In this document: one piece after another, positions 17,489 to 25,790 of the stretch
How the letters are laid out: each line of letters opens with the position of its first letter
Position numbering within the stretch: position 1 is the stretch's first letter
Assembly (NCBI RefSeq): GCF_006874465.1
Contig: NZ_VIRL01000019.1
Location: 1 to 64,000, forward strand
Direction of reading: 5' to 3'
Source: Microbispora bryophytorum
GTDB taxonomy: Bacteria; Actinomycetota; Actinomycetes; Streptosporangiales; Streptosporangiaceae
DNA: 64,000 nucleotides
Notes under the pieces: model-generated
The model's input: the letters and a program-made list of their open reading frames with translations, nothing else
What the model was told of the DNA's origin: nothing
The model's database searches: none
Translations under genes and position numbers: made by a program

Positions 17489-18564
17489 AGATCGCGTTCC
17501 TGCTCCCCTCGGCGTACGGCATGCGTGGTGACGTGCGGGCGATGCTGAACCTCGCGGGAGGGCTGGCCTCACGGCACGAGGTGGAGGTGGTGAGCGTCCG
17601 GCGCGCCAGGGAGACGCCGTTCTTCCCGGTCGACCGCCAGGTGACGCTGCGCTGGCTCGTGGACGCCCGGCCCGGTGTCCATCACCTGCTGCCCCGGGGA
17701 CAGGTGCGCACCGAGGTGGCGCTCTGGCGGATGCTGCGCGGTCTGCGCGCCGACGTCCTGGTCACCACCCGGCCGTCGCTGAGCGTGCAGGCCGCCAGGC
17801 ATGCCCCGCGAGACGTCGTCCGCATCGCGCGGGAGTGGGGCAGGCCGTCGGTGGCCGGCCCGGTGCGCCGGTTCTATCCCCGCCTCGACGCCGTGGTGAC
17901 GAGCACCGCCGCCCGGCGGGACGAGTGGGTGCGGCTGCTCGATGACGACCTGTCCGTCCACGTCATCCCGGACGCGCTGCCCGGGACGCCCTGGCCGCGC
18001 TCCCGCATGGACAACCGGATCGTCAGCGCCGGGGGCAGGCTGGTGCCCGGCAAGTCCTACGACCAGCTCGTGCGGGCCTTCGCGATCGTCGCCGACAAGC
18101 GGCCCGACTGGCGGCTGCGGTTGTACGGCGGGGGCCCGGAGGAGCGGCGGCTGCGCGCCCTCGTCCGCGACCTCGACCTGCACAACCATGTGTACTTCAT
18201 GGGCACCACGCCCGACCTGCCCGGCGAGTTCGCCAAGGCGTCCATCGTCGCGGTGCCGTCGCGGCACGAGCTGCTGGGCATGACCGTCATCGAAGCGCTG
18301 AGCTGCGGGGTGCCGGTCGTGGGCTTCGCCGGATCCCGCGGCCCCGCCGAGTTCCTCCGCCCGGACCGCGACAGCGTGCTGGTCCAGGAGGGGGAGGGCG
18401 GCGACGCCGAGCCGCTCGCCTGCGCGCTGCTCACCCTCGTGGACGACGAACGCCGCCGCATGAAGCTGGCGGCCGGGGCGCTGGAGACCGCGTCCGCCCA
18501 CGCCGCGCCGTCCGTCGCGGTCCGTTGGGAGGAGCTCATGTACGGCCTGCGCTCGCGCCCCTGA
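17485..18564 (+). CDS. Glycosyltransferase family 4 (GT-B fold)
   Basis: 359 residues. N-terminal acceptor half (MKIAFLLPSAYGMRGDVRAM) and the C-terminal nucleotide-sugar half with SAGGRLVPGKSYDQLVRAF, LRLYGGGPEERRL and the EX7E-type stretch SRHELLGMTVIEALSCGVPVV (core HELLGMTVIEALSCG). Retaining GT4 enzymes add sugars to lipid or polysaccharide acceptors at the cytoplasmic face. Translationally coupled to the His/Gly-rich protein upstream (GTGA overlap). Acceptor and donor unknown. Confidence 0.92.
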   Translation: MKIAFLLPSAYGMRGDVRAMLNLAGGLASRHEVEVVSVRRARETPFFPVDRQVTLRWLVDARPGVHHLLPRGQVRTEVALWRMLRGLRADVLVTTRPSLSVQAARHAPRDVVRIAREWGRPSVAGPVRRFYPRLDAVVTSTAARRDEWVRLLDDDLSVHVIPDALPGTPWPRSRMDNRIVSAGGRLVPGKSYDQLVRAFAIVADKRPDWRLRLYGGGPEERRLRALVRDLDLHNHVYFMGTTPDLPGEFAKASIVAVPSRHELLGMTVIEALSCGVPVVGFAGSRGPAEFLRPDRDSVLVQEGEGGDAEPLACALLTLVDDERRRMKLAAGALETASAHAAPSVAVRWEELMYGLRSRP

Positions 18565-18600
18565 CCCGTCACGGCGGCGGGTGGCACATCCGCGCGGCTG

Positions 18601-18660
18601 GTGGCCCGTCGAGTGGTGGCCCGTGGTGTGGTGGCCCGTGGAGTGGTGGGCCGCCGAGCC
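18601..18660. repeat. Four 15-bp tandem repeats in the gap after the glycosyltransferase
   Basis: Units GTGGCCCGTCGAGTG, GTGGCCCGTGGTGTG, GTGGCCCGTGGAGTG and a degenerate GTGGGCCGCCGAGCC lie end to end in the convergent intergenic region. No gene overlaps them. Confidence 0.8.
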
Positions 18661-18663
18661 GGT

Positions 18664-19047
18664 TCAGCCGCCGGGCGCGCTGAGATACGCGGCGGCGGCG
18701 ATGACGGAGTCGTGGATCGGCAGCTCCGTGTCGAGGCCGGTGATCCTGAGCATTCGGGCGAAGCGCCCGTGGGCGCCGCTGAGCGCGAGGCGCCCGTCGG
18801 CCGCACTGACCGCGGTCACGGCTCCCATGAGGACGCTCAGCCCGGTCGAGTCGCAGAACTTGAGCCCTTCGGCGTCGAGCACGATCCGGGGCGGCGTGCG
18901 CAGCCCGACGGCCTCGGCCAGGCAGGCGCGCAGCGAGTGGGCGGAGCCCAGGTCCAGATCGCCGAACATCCGGATGACGACGACGTCCTCGTCCAGAACG
19001 GTGAGCATGGAGAAGGTGTCGGGCTGTCCGTGCCTTCCCGGTTCCAC
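18664..19047 (-). CDS. STAS-domain anti-sigma factor antagonist
   Basis: 127 residues. VVVIRMFGDLDLGSAHSLR and the phosphorylation loop LKFCDSTGLSVLMG, with Ser67 at the SpoIIAA phosphoserine position, identify a STAS antagonist. Such proteins bind RsbW-type kinases when unphosphorylated and free a sigma factor. Start either at Met1 (19047) or Met14 (MLTVLDED). The neighbouring SpoIIE-type phosphatase on the same strand is the natural partner to dephosphorylate it; no RsbW-type kinase is in the window. Confidence 0.9.
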   Translation of the reverse strand: MEPGRHGQPDTFSMLTVLDEDVVVIRMFGDLDLGSAHSLRACLAEAVGLRTPPRIVLDAEGLKFCDSTGLSVLMGAVTAVSAADGRLALSGAHGRFARMLRITGLDTELPIHDSVIAAAAYLSAPGG

Positions 19048-19158
19048 TCGTGCTCGCCCCTGCTCACCTTGCCCTGCCGTCCGGCCGTCGCCTCACGGCC
19101 CGCCGGAGCTGCTGTCCGTCAATGATTGCACATGGCAAACGATGCCCGGGCCCGGCCG

Positions 19159-20199
19159 TCAGGGCCGTTCCCTGCGGACGAGCAGCATGGCGGCGTCGTC
19201 CGGCACGGGCCCGCCGACGTGCGCGACCAGGTCGCGTTCCAGCAGGTCGAGGGCCTCCTGCGGGTCGCGGGCCCGCAGCAGGTGGGGCGCCCGGTCCTCC
19301 AGAGGATAGAAGTCTCCACCCCGGTCGCGTCCCTCGCACACGCCGTCGGTGTAGAAGAGAATCTGGTCGCCCTCGCGGAACGCGGATCCGTACGGCTCGG
19401 GGCCGGTGGGGGCGAGCGCGCCCAGGCCCAGCGGCGGCGCCTCCTCGCGCGGTTCGAGCCGGTGGACACGGCCGTCGCACGTGAGCAGCAGAGGCGGCGG
19501 GTGACCGTAGTTGAGCAGCCGGATCTCGTTCTCGCTCACCTCCGCGAGCACGGCGGTGACGAACTTCTCCCCGCCCAGCTGCCGCGCGAGGTGGTCCTCC
19601 AGGTGCCGGCCGACATCGGCGAGCGCCGGCTCGTCGTAGGCGGCCTCGCGGAAGGCGCCGACGACCGAGGCCGCCGTCTCCACCGCGTCGAGGCCCTTGC
19701 CCTGCACGTCGCCGATGATCAGCCGGACGCCACCCGGCCCCCTGGCGATGTCGTACAGGTCCCCGCCGATGCGGGCGTCCACGGCGGCGGAGGTGTAGGA
19801 CAGGGCGATGCGCAGGTCGCCCGCGCGGCGGGGCACCGGGTGCAGCAGCGCGCGCTGAACCGCCTCGGCGACGAGGCGGACGTCCGCGAGCCTGCGTTCG
19901 CCCTCGGCCCGGAGCCGGCACGCCAGCATGGCGGCCGCGGTGACCCCGACGATCGCGGCCAGCGTGACGGTGGTCCGCGGGCCGCCGAGCAGGCGGTCGT
20001 GGTAGGCCAGCGGCACGGACAGGACGAGCGCGACCAGCCCGGTCAGCGCGGTATGGCGCACGCCGCCCGTCACCGCGAACGCGGGACCGAGGGTCAGCAA
20101 CGGCAGCAGGCCCAGGGACGATCCGGCGAGCAGGTCGAGCACGACCACCGTCGCCATGACGGCGAACGGCAGCGTGCGAAGGACAGCCTGGGTTCCCAT
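19159..20199 (-). CDS. Membrane-anchored PP2C/SpoIIE-type serine phosphatase
   Basis: 346 residues. About three or four hydrophobic helices fill residues 5-95, followed by a PP2C/SpoIIE domain: ARIGGDLYDIARGPGGVRLIIGDVQGKGLDA (core GGDLYDI and IGDVQGKG, the metal-binding Asp motifs), NYGHPPPLLL, and LFYTDGVCEGRD. Expected role is dephosphorylation of a STAS antagonist, and the STAS gene lies 111 bp downstream on the same strand. No PAS or GAF sensor domain is present, so the membrane part would be the input. Confidence 0.9.
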   Translation of the reverse strand: MGTQAVLRTLPFAVMATVVVLDLLAGSSLGLLPLLTLGPAFAVTGGVRHTALTGLVALVLSVPLAYHDRLLGGPRTTVTLAAIVGVTAAAMLACRLRAEGERRLADVRLVAEAVQRALLHPVPRRAGDLRIALSYTSAAVDARIGGDLYDIARGPGGVRLIIGDVQGKGLDAVETAASVVGAFREAAYDEPALADVGRHLEDHLARQLGGEKFVTAVLAEVSENEIRLLNYGHPPPLLLTCDGRVHRLEPREEAPPLGLGALAPTGPEPYGSAFREGDQILFYTDGVCEGRDRGGDFYPLEDRAPHLLRARDPQEALDLLERDLVAHVGGPVPDDAAMLLVRRERP

Positions 20200-20248
20200 C
20201 CGCGACTCCAGGGCCGCTACGACCGGTTCATCGGATATCTCCGAGGAA

Positions 20249-20270
20249 TCCCCCTCCTTTAGAAGGGGGA
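20249..20270. promoter_or_regulatory. Hairpin upstream of the PP2C gene
   Basis: TCCCCCT (20249-20255) and AGGGGGA (20264-20270) form a 7-bp stem with an 8-nt loop, 50 bp upstream of the phosphatase start. It may be a 5' leader structure or an operator. Confidence 0.35.
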
Positions 20271-20333
20271 GGATGTCAAGGATGCATTCCCGGAACCGCC
20301 CGCCCTACGCGCCGTATCGGGACGGCGACGCTG

Positions 20334-20354
20334 GATACCGGTAACGGGTATCGT
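20334..20354 (+). promoter_or_regulatory. Dyad operator overlapping a leaderless csoR-type promoter
   Basis: GATACC (20334-20339) and GGTATC (20347-20352) form an inverted repeat with a 7-bp spacer, the GC-flanked TATACC/GGTATA style bound by CsoR-family repressors. TATCGT (20349-20354) is placed as a -10 box exactly 7 bp before the ATG at 20361, so the transcript could be leaderless and autorepressed. Confidence 0.55.
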
Positions 20355-20360
20355 GGAGGG

Positions 20361-20642
20361 ATGCACGGGTACAGCGGGGACAAGCAGGCCTACCTCACCC
20401 GCCTGCGCCGGATCGAGGGACAGATCCGGGGACTGCAGCGGATGGTGGACGAGGAGACCTACTGCATCGACATCCTCACTCAGGTCTCGGCGGCCACCCG
20501 CGCCCTTCAGGCGGTGGCGCTCGGTCTGCTGGAGGACCACATCGCCCACTGCGTCGCCGACGCCGTCAAGAGCGGAGGCCCGGAGGCCGATGAGAAGATG
20601 AAGGAGGCCTCGGCGGCCATCGCCCGTCTCGTCAGGTCGTGA
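20361..20642 (+). CDS. CsoR-family copper-sensing (metal-sensitive) transcriptional repressor
   Basis: 93 residues, all-helical. YLTRLRRIEGQIRGLQRMV is the DNA-facing helix, and the Cu(I) ligand triad is conserved as Cys35 (TYCIDIL), His60 and Cys64 (EDHIAHC). This C-H-C pattern separates copper sensors from formaldehyde (FrmR) and persulfide (CstR) relatives, though function needs testing. Purines abut the ATG with no spacer, and the upstream dyad suggests a leaderless transcript. No copper transporter is adjacent, so its regulon must be elsewhere. Confidence 0.9.
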   Translation: MHGYSGDKQAYLTRLRRIEGQIRGLQRMVDEETYCIDILTQVSAATRALQAVALGLLEDHIAHCVADAVKSGGPEADEKMKEASAAIARLVRS

Positions 20643-20700
20643 CGCCTGTCCGTCACCGCCTGGCCGTCACCGTCTGCTCCTGCCGACCTGTCCGCGCCGG

Positions 20701-20759
20701 CCTGTGCGTGATCGGCCTGTGCGTGATCGCCGGCTCGTGATCACCTGTCCGTGATCGCC
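20701..20759. repeat. Short degenerate repeats after the csoR-like gene
   Basis: CCTGTGCGTGATCGG is repeated twice exactly in its first 14 bases (20701, 20716), then twice in degenerate form around CGTGATC. It lies in a 203-bp non-coding gap; no other structure is seen there. Confidence 0.6.
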
Positions 20760-20845
20760 CGTCCGGGCGGCCGGACGGACCATCGCGGCCGAGCGACCGT
20801 CCCGGGCCCACCAGATGCCCGGGACGGTCCATGCTCTCAATGCCT

Positions 20846-21007
20846 TCAGCGGCTCGCCGAAGTCCGCAATCCGAGCGCGTTGTCGAGCTCTTCCAAGGTC
20901 AGTCGGTTCTCCGTGATGTTCACGGCCTCCAGCACCTCGGCGTAGAGCGCGATTTCGTCCAACGCGACACGGTCGTGGACCCGAGAGTCCAGGTCGTCGT
21001 GCCCCAC
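20846..21007 (-). CDS. Small helical protein of unknown function
   Basis: 53 residues from GTG at 21007, with GGAAGGAAGG about 9 bp upstream. The pattern DRVALDEIALYAEVLEAV followed by RLTLEELDNALGL is that of small two- or three-helix actinobacterial proteins I have seen before in similar form (D-R-I-A-L-D-E then L-S-x-E-E-I-D-x-x-L-G). Function unknown. The longer frame to 21043 is less likely given RBS placement. Confidence 0.65.
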   Translation of the reverse strand: MGHDDLDSRVHDRVALDEIALYAEVLEAVNITENRLTLEELDNALGLRTSASR

Positions 21008-21181
21008 CGCGTCGTCCTTCCTTCCGCAGCCCACACCCATCACGAGGTTACGTCTGGGTACCCTGCCGGGACATGGCCCATCGTGACCATTCCGACCCGC
21101 GGCCCTCGTCCCTCCGGGACCATTTCCCTGCTATCGAGATCACAATTCGATGAAAAAGGCAGTGATGAGGGGAAGGGATTG

Positions 21182-22630
21182 CTAAAGCGGAGGTAAGGAC
21201 GGAATATCCGAATTGGATGTTTCGAACAGCCATCCACCAGATTCGTCCAGGTCGGGCCTGCGCGGCTCCGCCGCCTCCTGCGGACGTGGATCGTCCCGCT
21301 GGTGGATCAAGCATTTCACGACCGCGGAGCATACCGCGAAGCCCTCCGGCGGCGCGGGCGTCGAGGTCAGGGCGCACCAGGCCAGGCCGGTCGCGTACGC
21401 GGAGCCGAGCAGTGCGGCGGCTGTCTCCCGGTCGGGCGGGACCAGCCCCGGCGGCAGCTCGCCGCCGGCCGGCCAGCAGCCCCGAAGCGGGTGGGCGGGC
21501 TCGGCGAGCGCCAGATAGAGGGCCTGCCGGAGTTCGTCGTCCATCCACGGATAGAGCGCGGCGACCACCTGCGCGGTGCGCGAGCCGCCCGGCGCCGCCC
21601 AGGCGGGCTCGGACACGCCGCACACGCCCGCCACGTCGGCGGCCAGCAGCGCGGCCGCCATGGCGCGCGGATCCATCCCACGTGCGGCCGTGTAGTCCAG
21701 GGCCTCGACCAGGTCGTACAGGGTGTGCCGGAAGTGCTCGCCGGGCGCCCATTCGGGGAGCGTGGCCGAGACGAGGTGTGGCGGGCAGCGCGACAGCCAG
21801 GCCTGCCGTACGGCGCCGCCGGGCAGGGCGTGCTGGTCCAGCCAGGGGCTGCCGAGCAACGGCTCGGCCATCGCGATCAGCGCGTCGGCGCGCGGGCGGA
21901 ACCGGGGGTCGGCGCGCAGCACGGTGGCGGTCTCGGTCATCAGCCCGGCCAGGCGCAGCCCCGCCTCCCGCGCGCCGGAGCGCATCCGCTCGGCGTAGAG
22001 GGCCACGAGCGCGTCGAGCGAGCCCATGGGCAGCCAGCGCACCCAGTCGTCCCCGGGCAACGGCCGGGCCAGGAACTCGCCGAACATCGACAGCATGACC
22101 TCGTTGCCGTCGAAGGCGGGCGCGTAGGCGCACCACATGATCGTGCCCCAGACGGCGGCCACCGTCGCGGCCACGTCGCGGGCGAAGATCTGCTGGTAGA
22201 CGCTGCCGCCGAGGGGGAAATCCTCCCGCCGCAGCCCGCGGTGGGCGAGCAGCAGCGCGCGGAGCCGTTCGGTGATCTCGTGCGGGACGTCCGGGCCGAC
22301 GAACCCCTGCGTGGACCCGCGGTCGTACGCGAAGTCGGGGCCCGCGGGGATCAGCGCGGGCGGGATCGCCACGCTCGGCGCGCTCGGCCGTGCGCCGGAG
22401 CGGACGGCCGGATGCGACGGAGGAGCCGACAGGTGCCAGCGGCCGTCGACGCGGTCGAGGCGATACCACCGGGCGTGCGCGCCGAACAGCCACCGGACGC
22501 CGTCAGGAGTGACCAGGGCCCGCTGGGCCAGGGTGTGCGCCCGGGCGACGGGGGGAAGCAGCGTCCACCGAGGGTCGCCGACGACGGCGCGCACGTCGTG
22601 CTCCATCGTCGTGAACCCGTCCCAGTACAC
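21182..22630 (-). CDS. Large cytoplasmic protein of unknown function
   Basis: 482 residues starting at GTG with GGAGG about 10 bp upstream. No signal peptide or membrane helix is obvious. The sequence is Trp/Pro-rich with conserved-looking segments such as GVRWLFGAHARWYRLDRVDGRW and GRDFVAATVAAVWGTIMWCAYAP-like FARDVAATVAAVWGTIMW. The composition is typical of the genome and the frame is clean, so it is a real gene, but I recognise no family. It stands alone, divergent from the mannosyltransferase. Confidence 0.75.
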   Translation of the reverse strand: MYWDGFTTMEHDVRAVVGDPRWTLLPPVARAHTLAQRALVTPDGVRWLFGAHARWYRLDRVDGRWHLSAPPSHPAVRSGARPSAPSVAIPPALIPAGPDFAYDRGSTQGFVGPDVPHEITERLRALLLAHRGLRREDFPLGGSVYQQIFARDVAATVAAVWGTIMWCAYAPAFDGNEVMLSMFGEFLARPLPGDDWVRWLPMGSLDALVALYAERMRSGAREAGLRLAGLMTETATVLRADPRFRPRADALIAMAEPLLGSPWLDQHALPGGAVRQAWLSRCPPHLVSATLPEWAPGEHFRHTLYDLVEALDYTAARGMDPRAMAAALLAADVAGVCGVSEPAWAAPGGSRTAQVVAALYPWMDDELRQALYLALAEPAHPLRGCWPAGGELPPGLVPPDRETAAALLGSAYATGLAWCALTSTPAPPEGFAVCSAVVKCLIHQRDDPRPQEAAEPRRPDLDESGGWLFETSNSDIPSLPPL

Positions 22631-22946
22631 CCGGCAGTGACCTCCGTCCTCCGGAGAGGACGGCTTCTCGCCTTCCGGCCGTAGCCGGAGTGGGCGACGG
22701 CCAGGTCCTGGCCGATGCCCCTCCCGGGCAGACGATGCCGCGACGAACTCCGGCGGTCCCCTCGCTGCATTCGATGGTAGCCCGCCGGTCCCGGAGGCGG
22801 CGGGAGCGTCGGCGCGGCGGAGACCGTCGGTGAAAGTTTCACGCGCCGGGAGGCGTTGAGCAGCACATATGCTTATTTCTTCGGCTTAATGGCTATTTCG
22901 GGGTGTGTCGGCCACTTGGCAGGGACTGCCGTGGCGTATTCCATAG
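22631..22946. other. Divergent intergenic region with a perfect hairpin
   Basis: 316 bases between two divergent genes. CCGTCCTC-CGGA-GAGGACGG (22644-22663) is a perfect 8-bp stem with a 4-nt loop, 14 bp upstream of the minus-strand gene. Around 22865-22910 the sequence is AT-richer (CATATGCTTATTTCTTCGG), the likely promoter zone. Nothing coding seen. Confidence 0.5.
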
Positions 22947-24197
22947 GTGCTCGTGACGGAGATCCAGCAGGCCGGGACCGCCCGTGAGCGGAGCGCGGAC
23001 GAGGCATCGGAGAAGATGGCGCCCGTGGACACCTCTGCCGGGACGGCGACCGGCGAGCAGACAGGGCCGCACTCGGGCCGCAGACGCTGGGCGATGTGGT
23101 GGCTCAGCCACTCACCCGATCGCACGGCCCTGCTCATCTGGTTCTTCTGGCAGGTCGCCTCGTACATCTACCTGATCCTCGCGGCGCCGGGCCGTACGGA
23201 GGACGCGATTCTCGACCGGTTCAACCGGTACGACTCCTACAACTTCATGGACATCGCGCGGTACGGCTACGACGGCCGGCCGGAGGACCAGGACTCGCCG
23301 CGGCTCGTCGCGTTCTTCCCGGGGCTGCCGCTGCTGCTGCGCGTCCTGCACCTGGTCATCCCGGACCTGAGGCTCGCCCTCGTCCTGATCTCGCTCGTCG
23401 CGAGCGCCGTCGTGGCGGTGGCGCTGTCGCGGCTGAGCGAGTCGTACCGGGAGGGCAGCGGCCCCTGGGCCGTGCTGGCGTTCTTCCTCAGCCCGTTCGC
23501 CGTGTTCCTGCTCGCCGGCTACACGGAGGGCCTGTTCCTCGCGCTCGCCATCCCCGCGTGGCTGCTGGCGCGACGGGGCCGGTGGGAGGCCGCCGCAGTC
23601 TGCGCGGCATTCGCGTCGTCCATCCGCATCTCCGGGCTCTTCCTGGCCCTCGGCCTGGTCGTGCAGTTCCTCGTCTCGCGCGACGGGCTGCGCGCTCCCA
23701 AGGGATGGCGGAACGCGCCGTGGCTGGTGCTGCCGGGCGTGCCGGTGCTGGCGTACATGATCTACCTCTGGAACCGCACCGGCGACCTCATGGCCTGGAA
23801 GGCGGCGGAGGCGCAGTATTGGGGCCGCTATCCCGAGTTGCCCTGGAACGTGTTCATCGACACCTGGCACAGGTCGCTCAACGAGCCCATCCTGGCCACG
23901 TCGTACCGCGAGGAGATCATCGCGGCGCTCGTGCTGGTCCTGCTGATCATCGCGCGGCTGGTCCGGCGCAACTGGGCCGACGTCGCCTACCTGGCGCCGC
24001 AGGCGGTGGCGCTGCTGGCGATGTCGTCGTTCTACATGTCGGTGGGCCGGGCGTCCCTGCTGTGGTGGCCGCTCTACATCTCGGTCGGCGTCGTCGGCAG
24101 CCGAAGGCCCTGGGTCATGATGGCCTACCTCGCGGTCGCCGCGCCGGTGTGGGCAATCAATGTCGGTAATTTCACCACAGGCGCCTGGATCGGGTGA
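22947..24197 (+). CDS. PIG-V-type (GPI mannosyltransferase 2-like) membrane mannosyltransferase
   Basis: 416 residues. A 55-residue cytoplasmic N-terminus is followed by about 8-10 hydrophobic helices. The first luminal loop NRYDSYNFMDIARYGYDG carries the acidic residues expected for a GT-C enzyme, and AGYTEGLFLALAIPAWLLAR is the family signature. Actinobacterial members (Mannosyl_trans2) use polyprenyl-phosphate-mannose to mannosylate lipids or proteins outside the membrane. GTG at 22947 or the in-frame GTG two codons later could start it. Its substrate is unknown. Confidence 0.8.
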   Translation: MLVTEIQQAGTARERSADEASEKMAPVDTSAGTATGEQTGPHSGRRRWAMWWLSHSPDRTALLIWFFWQVASYIYLILAAPGRTEDAILDRFNRYDSYNFMDIARYGYDGRPEDQDSPRLVAFFPGLPLLLRVLHLVIPDLRLALVLISLVASAVVAVALSRLSESYREGSGPWAVLAFFLSPFAVFLLAGYTEGLFLALAIPAWLLARRGRWEAAAVCAAFASSIRISGLFLALGLVVQFLVSRDGLRAPKGWRNAPWLVLPGVPVLAYMIYLWNRTGDLMAWKAAEAQYWGRYPELPWNVFIDTWHRSLNEPILATSYREEIIAALVLVLLIIARLVRRNWADVAYLAPQAVALLAMSSFYMSVGRASLLWWPLYISVGVVGSRRPWVMMAYLAVAAPVWAINVGNFTTGAWIG

Positions 24198-24223
24198 TCC
24201 AACGCTGACTAACTTCTCCATGT

Positions 24224-25201
24224 ATGGGGGTATTTGTCGCAGGAGTGGCGATTGTTGCGCTTGTGGTGGCCGGTCTTCCATCGGTGGCCGACACCTATCG
24301 GGTGAGCGTTCTCACCTACAACGTCTGCGCGGCGGGCAACAGCGCCGGCACCTGCGTACGCGACCTCACCCCCGAGCGCCGCAGGACCTGGGCCGGTCAG
24401 GTCTCCGCGCTGATCCGGTCGCGGGACGCGGACGTCGCGTCGTTCACCGAGATGTGCTACGCCCAGGTGGGCCTGCTCCGGGGTGAGCTGCCCGGCTACC
24501 GTCTGGTCTGGTACGGCTACGCGAAGGGCGGCGGGCCGGGCCGCGAGGACCGGTGCCGCACGCTGTGGAGCGATCTCACCCCGGACACGGCCCCGCCGGA
24601 CGGCAAGACCTTCGGCATGGCGCTGGCACTGAAGAACGGCGCCGAGGGCCCGCCGCTGCGGCGGCTGCTGCGCGCCGACCACGCCCCGGCCTCACCCGAT
24701 GAGACGATCCACCCGCGCGGCCTGCTGTGCGCCACCGGCCGGGTCGGCCCGCGCCGCTCGATCTGCTGTGTGACCCACATCTCCGACACCGAGACCCCGC
24801 GGCAGGTCACCGGACTGGTGTCGGAGTACGCCGGGAACGACCCGGTGATCCTCACCGGCGACTTCAACCGCGAGCCCGGCCACGACCAGCTGACCGAGGT
24901 GTACGGCATGGGCCTGGGCGACGGCGGCTACACGGAGGTCGACGCGGATTCACGCGGAGTCGCGCGCCGGGGCGGCGAGCCCACCACGCGCGGCGGCCGG
25001 AAGATCGACTACATCTTCGCGACCGAGGCCGACTACCGTCCGGGCGGAGCCGAGGTCATCGAGACCGACCCGGAGCTGTCCGACCACCGGGCGCTGGCCG
25101 GCACGCTCATCGGGACCGAACCGAGGCCGCGGCGTGACGGCGGGCCTTGGCGAGATAGTTGTCCGGCGTACGGGCGAAGGAGGCGCGGTCGTCGTCGGTG
25201 A
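24224..25201 (+). CDS. Exported endonuclease/exonuclease/phosphatase-family hydrolase
   Basis: 325 residues with an N-terminal signal peptide (VFVAGVAIVALVVAGLPSVA). EEP-fold motifs in order: VLTYNVCA, FTEMCYAQ, THISDTE, GDFNREPGH, KIDYIFA and SDHRAL, giving the metal and catalytic residues Asn, Glu, His, Asp/Asn and the final Asp-His. The family contains secreted DNases, sphingomyelinases and inositol phosphatases; which one this is cannot be told. The arginine-rich last 30 codons overlap the 3' end of the opposite gene by 95 bp. Confidence 0.85.
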   Translation: MGVFVAGVAIVALVVAGLPSVADTYRVSVLTYNVCAAGNSAGTCVRDLTPERRRTWAGQVSALIRSRDADVASFTEMCYAQVGLLRGELPGYRLVWYGYAKGGGPGREDRCRTLWSDLTPDTAPPDGKTFGMALALKNGAEGPPLRRLLRADHAPASPDETIHPRGLLCATGRVGPRRSICCVTHISDTETPRQVTGLVSEYAGNDPVILTGDFNREPGHDQLTEVYGMGLGDGGYTEVDADSRGVARRGGEPTTRGGRKIDYIFATEADYRPGGAEVIETDPELSDHRALAGTLIGTEPRPRRDGGPWRDSCPAYGRRRRGRRR

Positions 25202-25637
25202 GCTCGCGCACGACCTTCCCCGGCACGCCCGCGACCAGCACGCCCGCCGGGATCCGGCGGCCGGGCGGCACGACGCCCCCCGCCGCGATCAGGGACCCGG
25301 CCCCGACGACCGCGCCGCCGAGCACGACCGCCCCGATCCCCACGAGGGCGCCGGTCTCGATGTGCGCGCCGTGCACCATCGCCCGGTGGCCGAGACTCAC
25401 CCGGTCCTCCAGGATCGCGGGCTCACGGGGATCGGCGTGCAGGCAGCACAGGTCCTGGATGTTGACCTCGGCGCCGACCTCGATGCGCTCGTCGTCGCCG
25501 CGCAGCACAGAGCCGTACCAGACGTTCGCGCCGCGCCCGAGCCGCACCCTCCCGACGACCACCGCCCCGGGGGCCACCCATGCCTCGGGATGGATGATCG
25601 GCGTGGCGTCGTCGTCCAGGTCGGCGATGTACGGCAT
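25107..25637 (-). CDS. Gamma-carbonic anhydrase-like left-handed beta-helix protein
   Basis: 176 residues of hexapeptide repeats. The metal-binding His set of gamma-class anhydrases is visible (CCLHAD, SLGHRAMVHGAHIE). The GDD-type loop in WYGSVLRGDDERIEVG and the C-terminal GVPGKVVREL helix match YrdA/PaaY-like proteins. It might hydrate CO2, or be one of the many members without measured activity. Its last 95 bp overlap the end of the convergent hydrolase gene. Confidence 0.88.
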   Translation of the reverse strand: MPYIADLDDDATPIIHPEAWVAPGAVVVGRVRLGRGANVWYGSVLRGDDERIEVGAEVNIQDLCCLHADPREPAILEDRVSLGHRAMVHGAHIETGALVGIGAVVLGGAVVGAGSLIAAGGVVPPGRRIPAGVLVAGVPGKVVRELTDDDRASFARTPDNYLAKARRHAAASVRSR

Positions 25638-25790
25638 GGGGCCATGATCCCACGAGCGCCCGCGCCGGGCCCGGCGCGGCGTCCGGTTTCGCCGGCCGAC
25701 CGAGGCGTTCAGGTTGCGATGTGCGACGGATAGCAGGAAAGTCGTGTCCTGGCTGCGTTACCGTCGTTATCTCCAACCCCAGGGTTTCTC

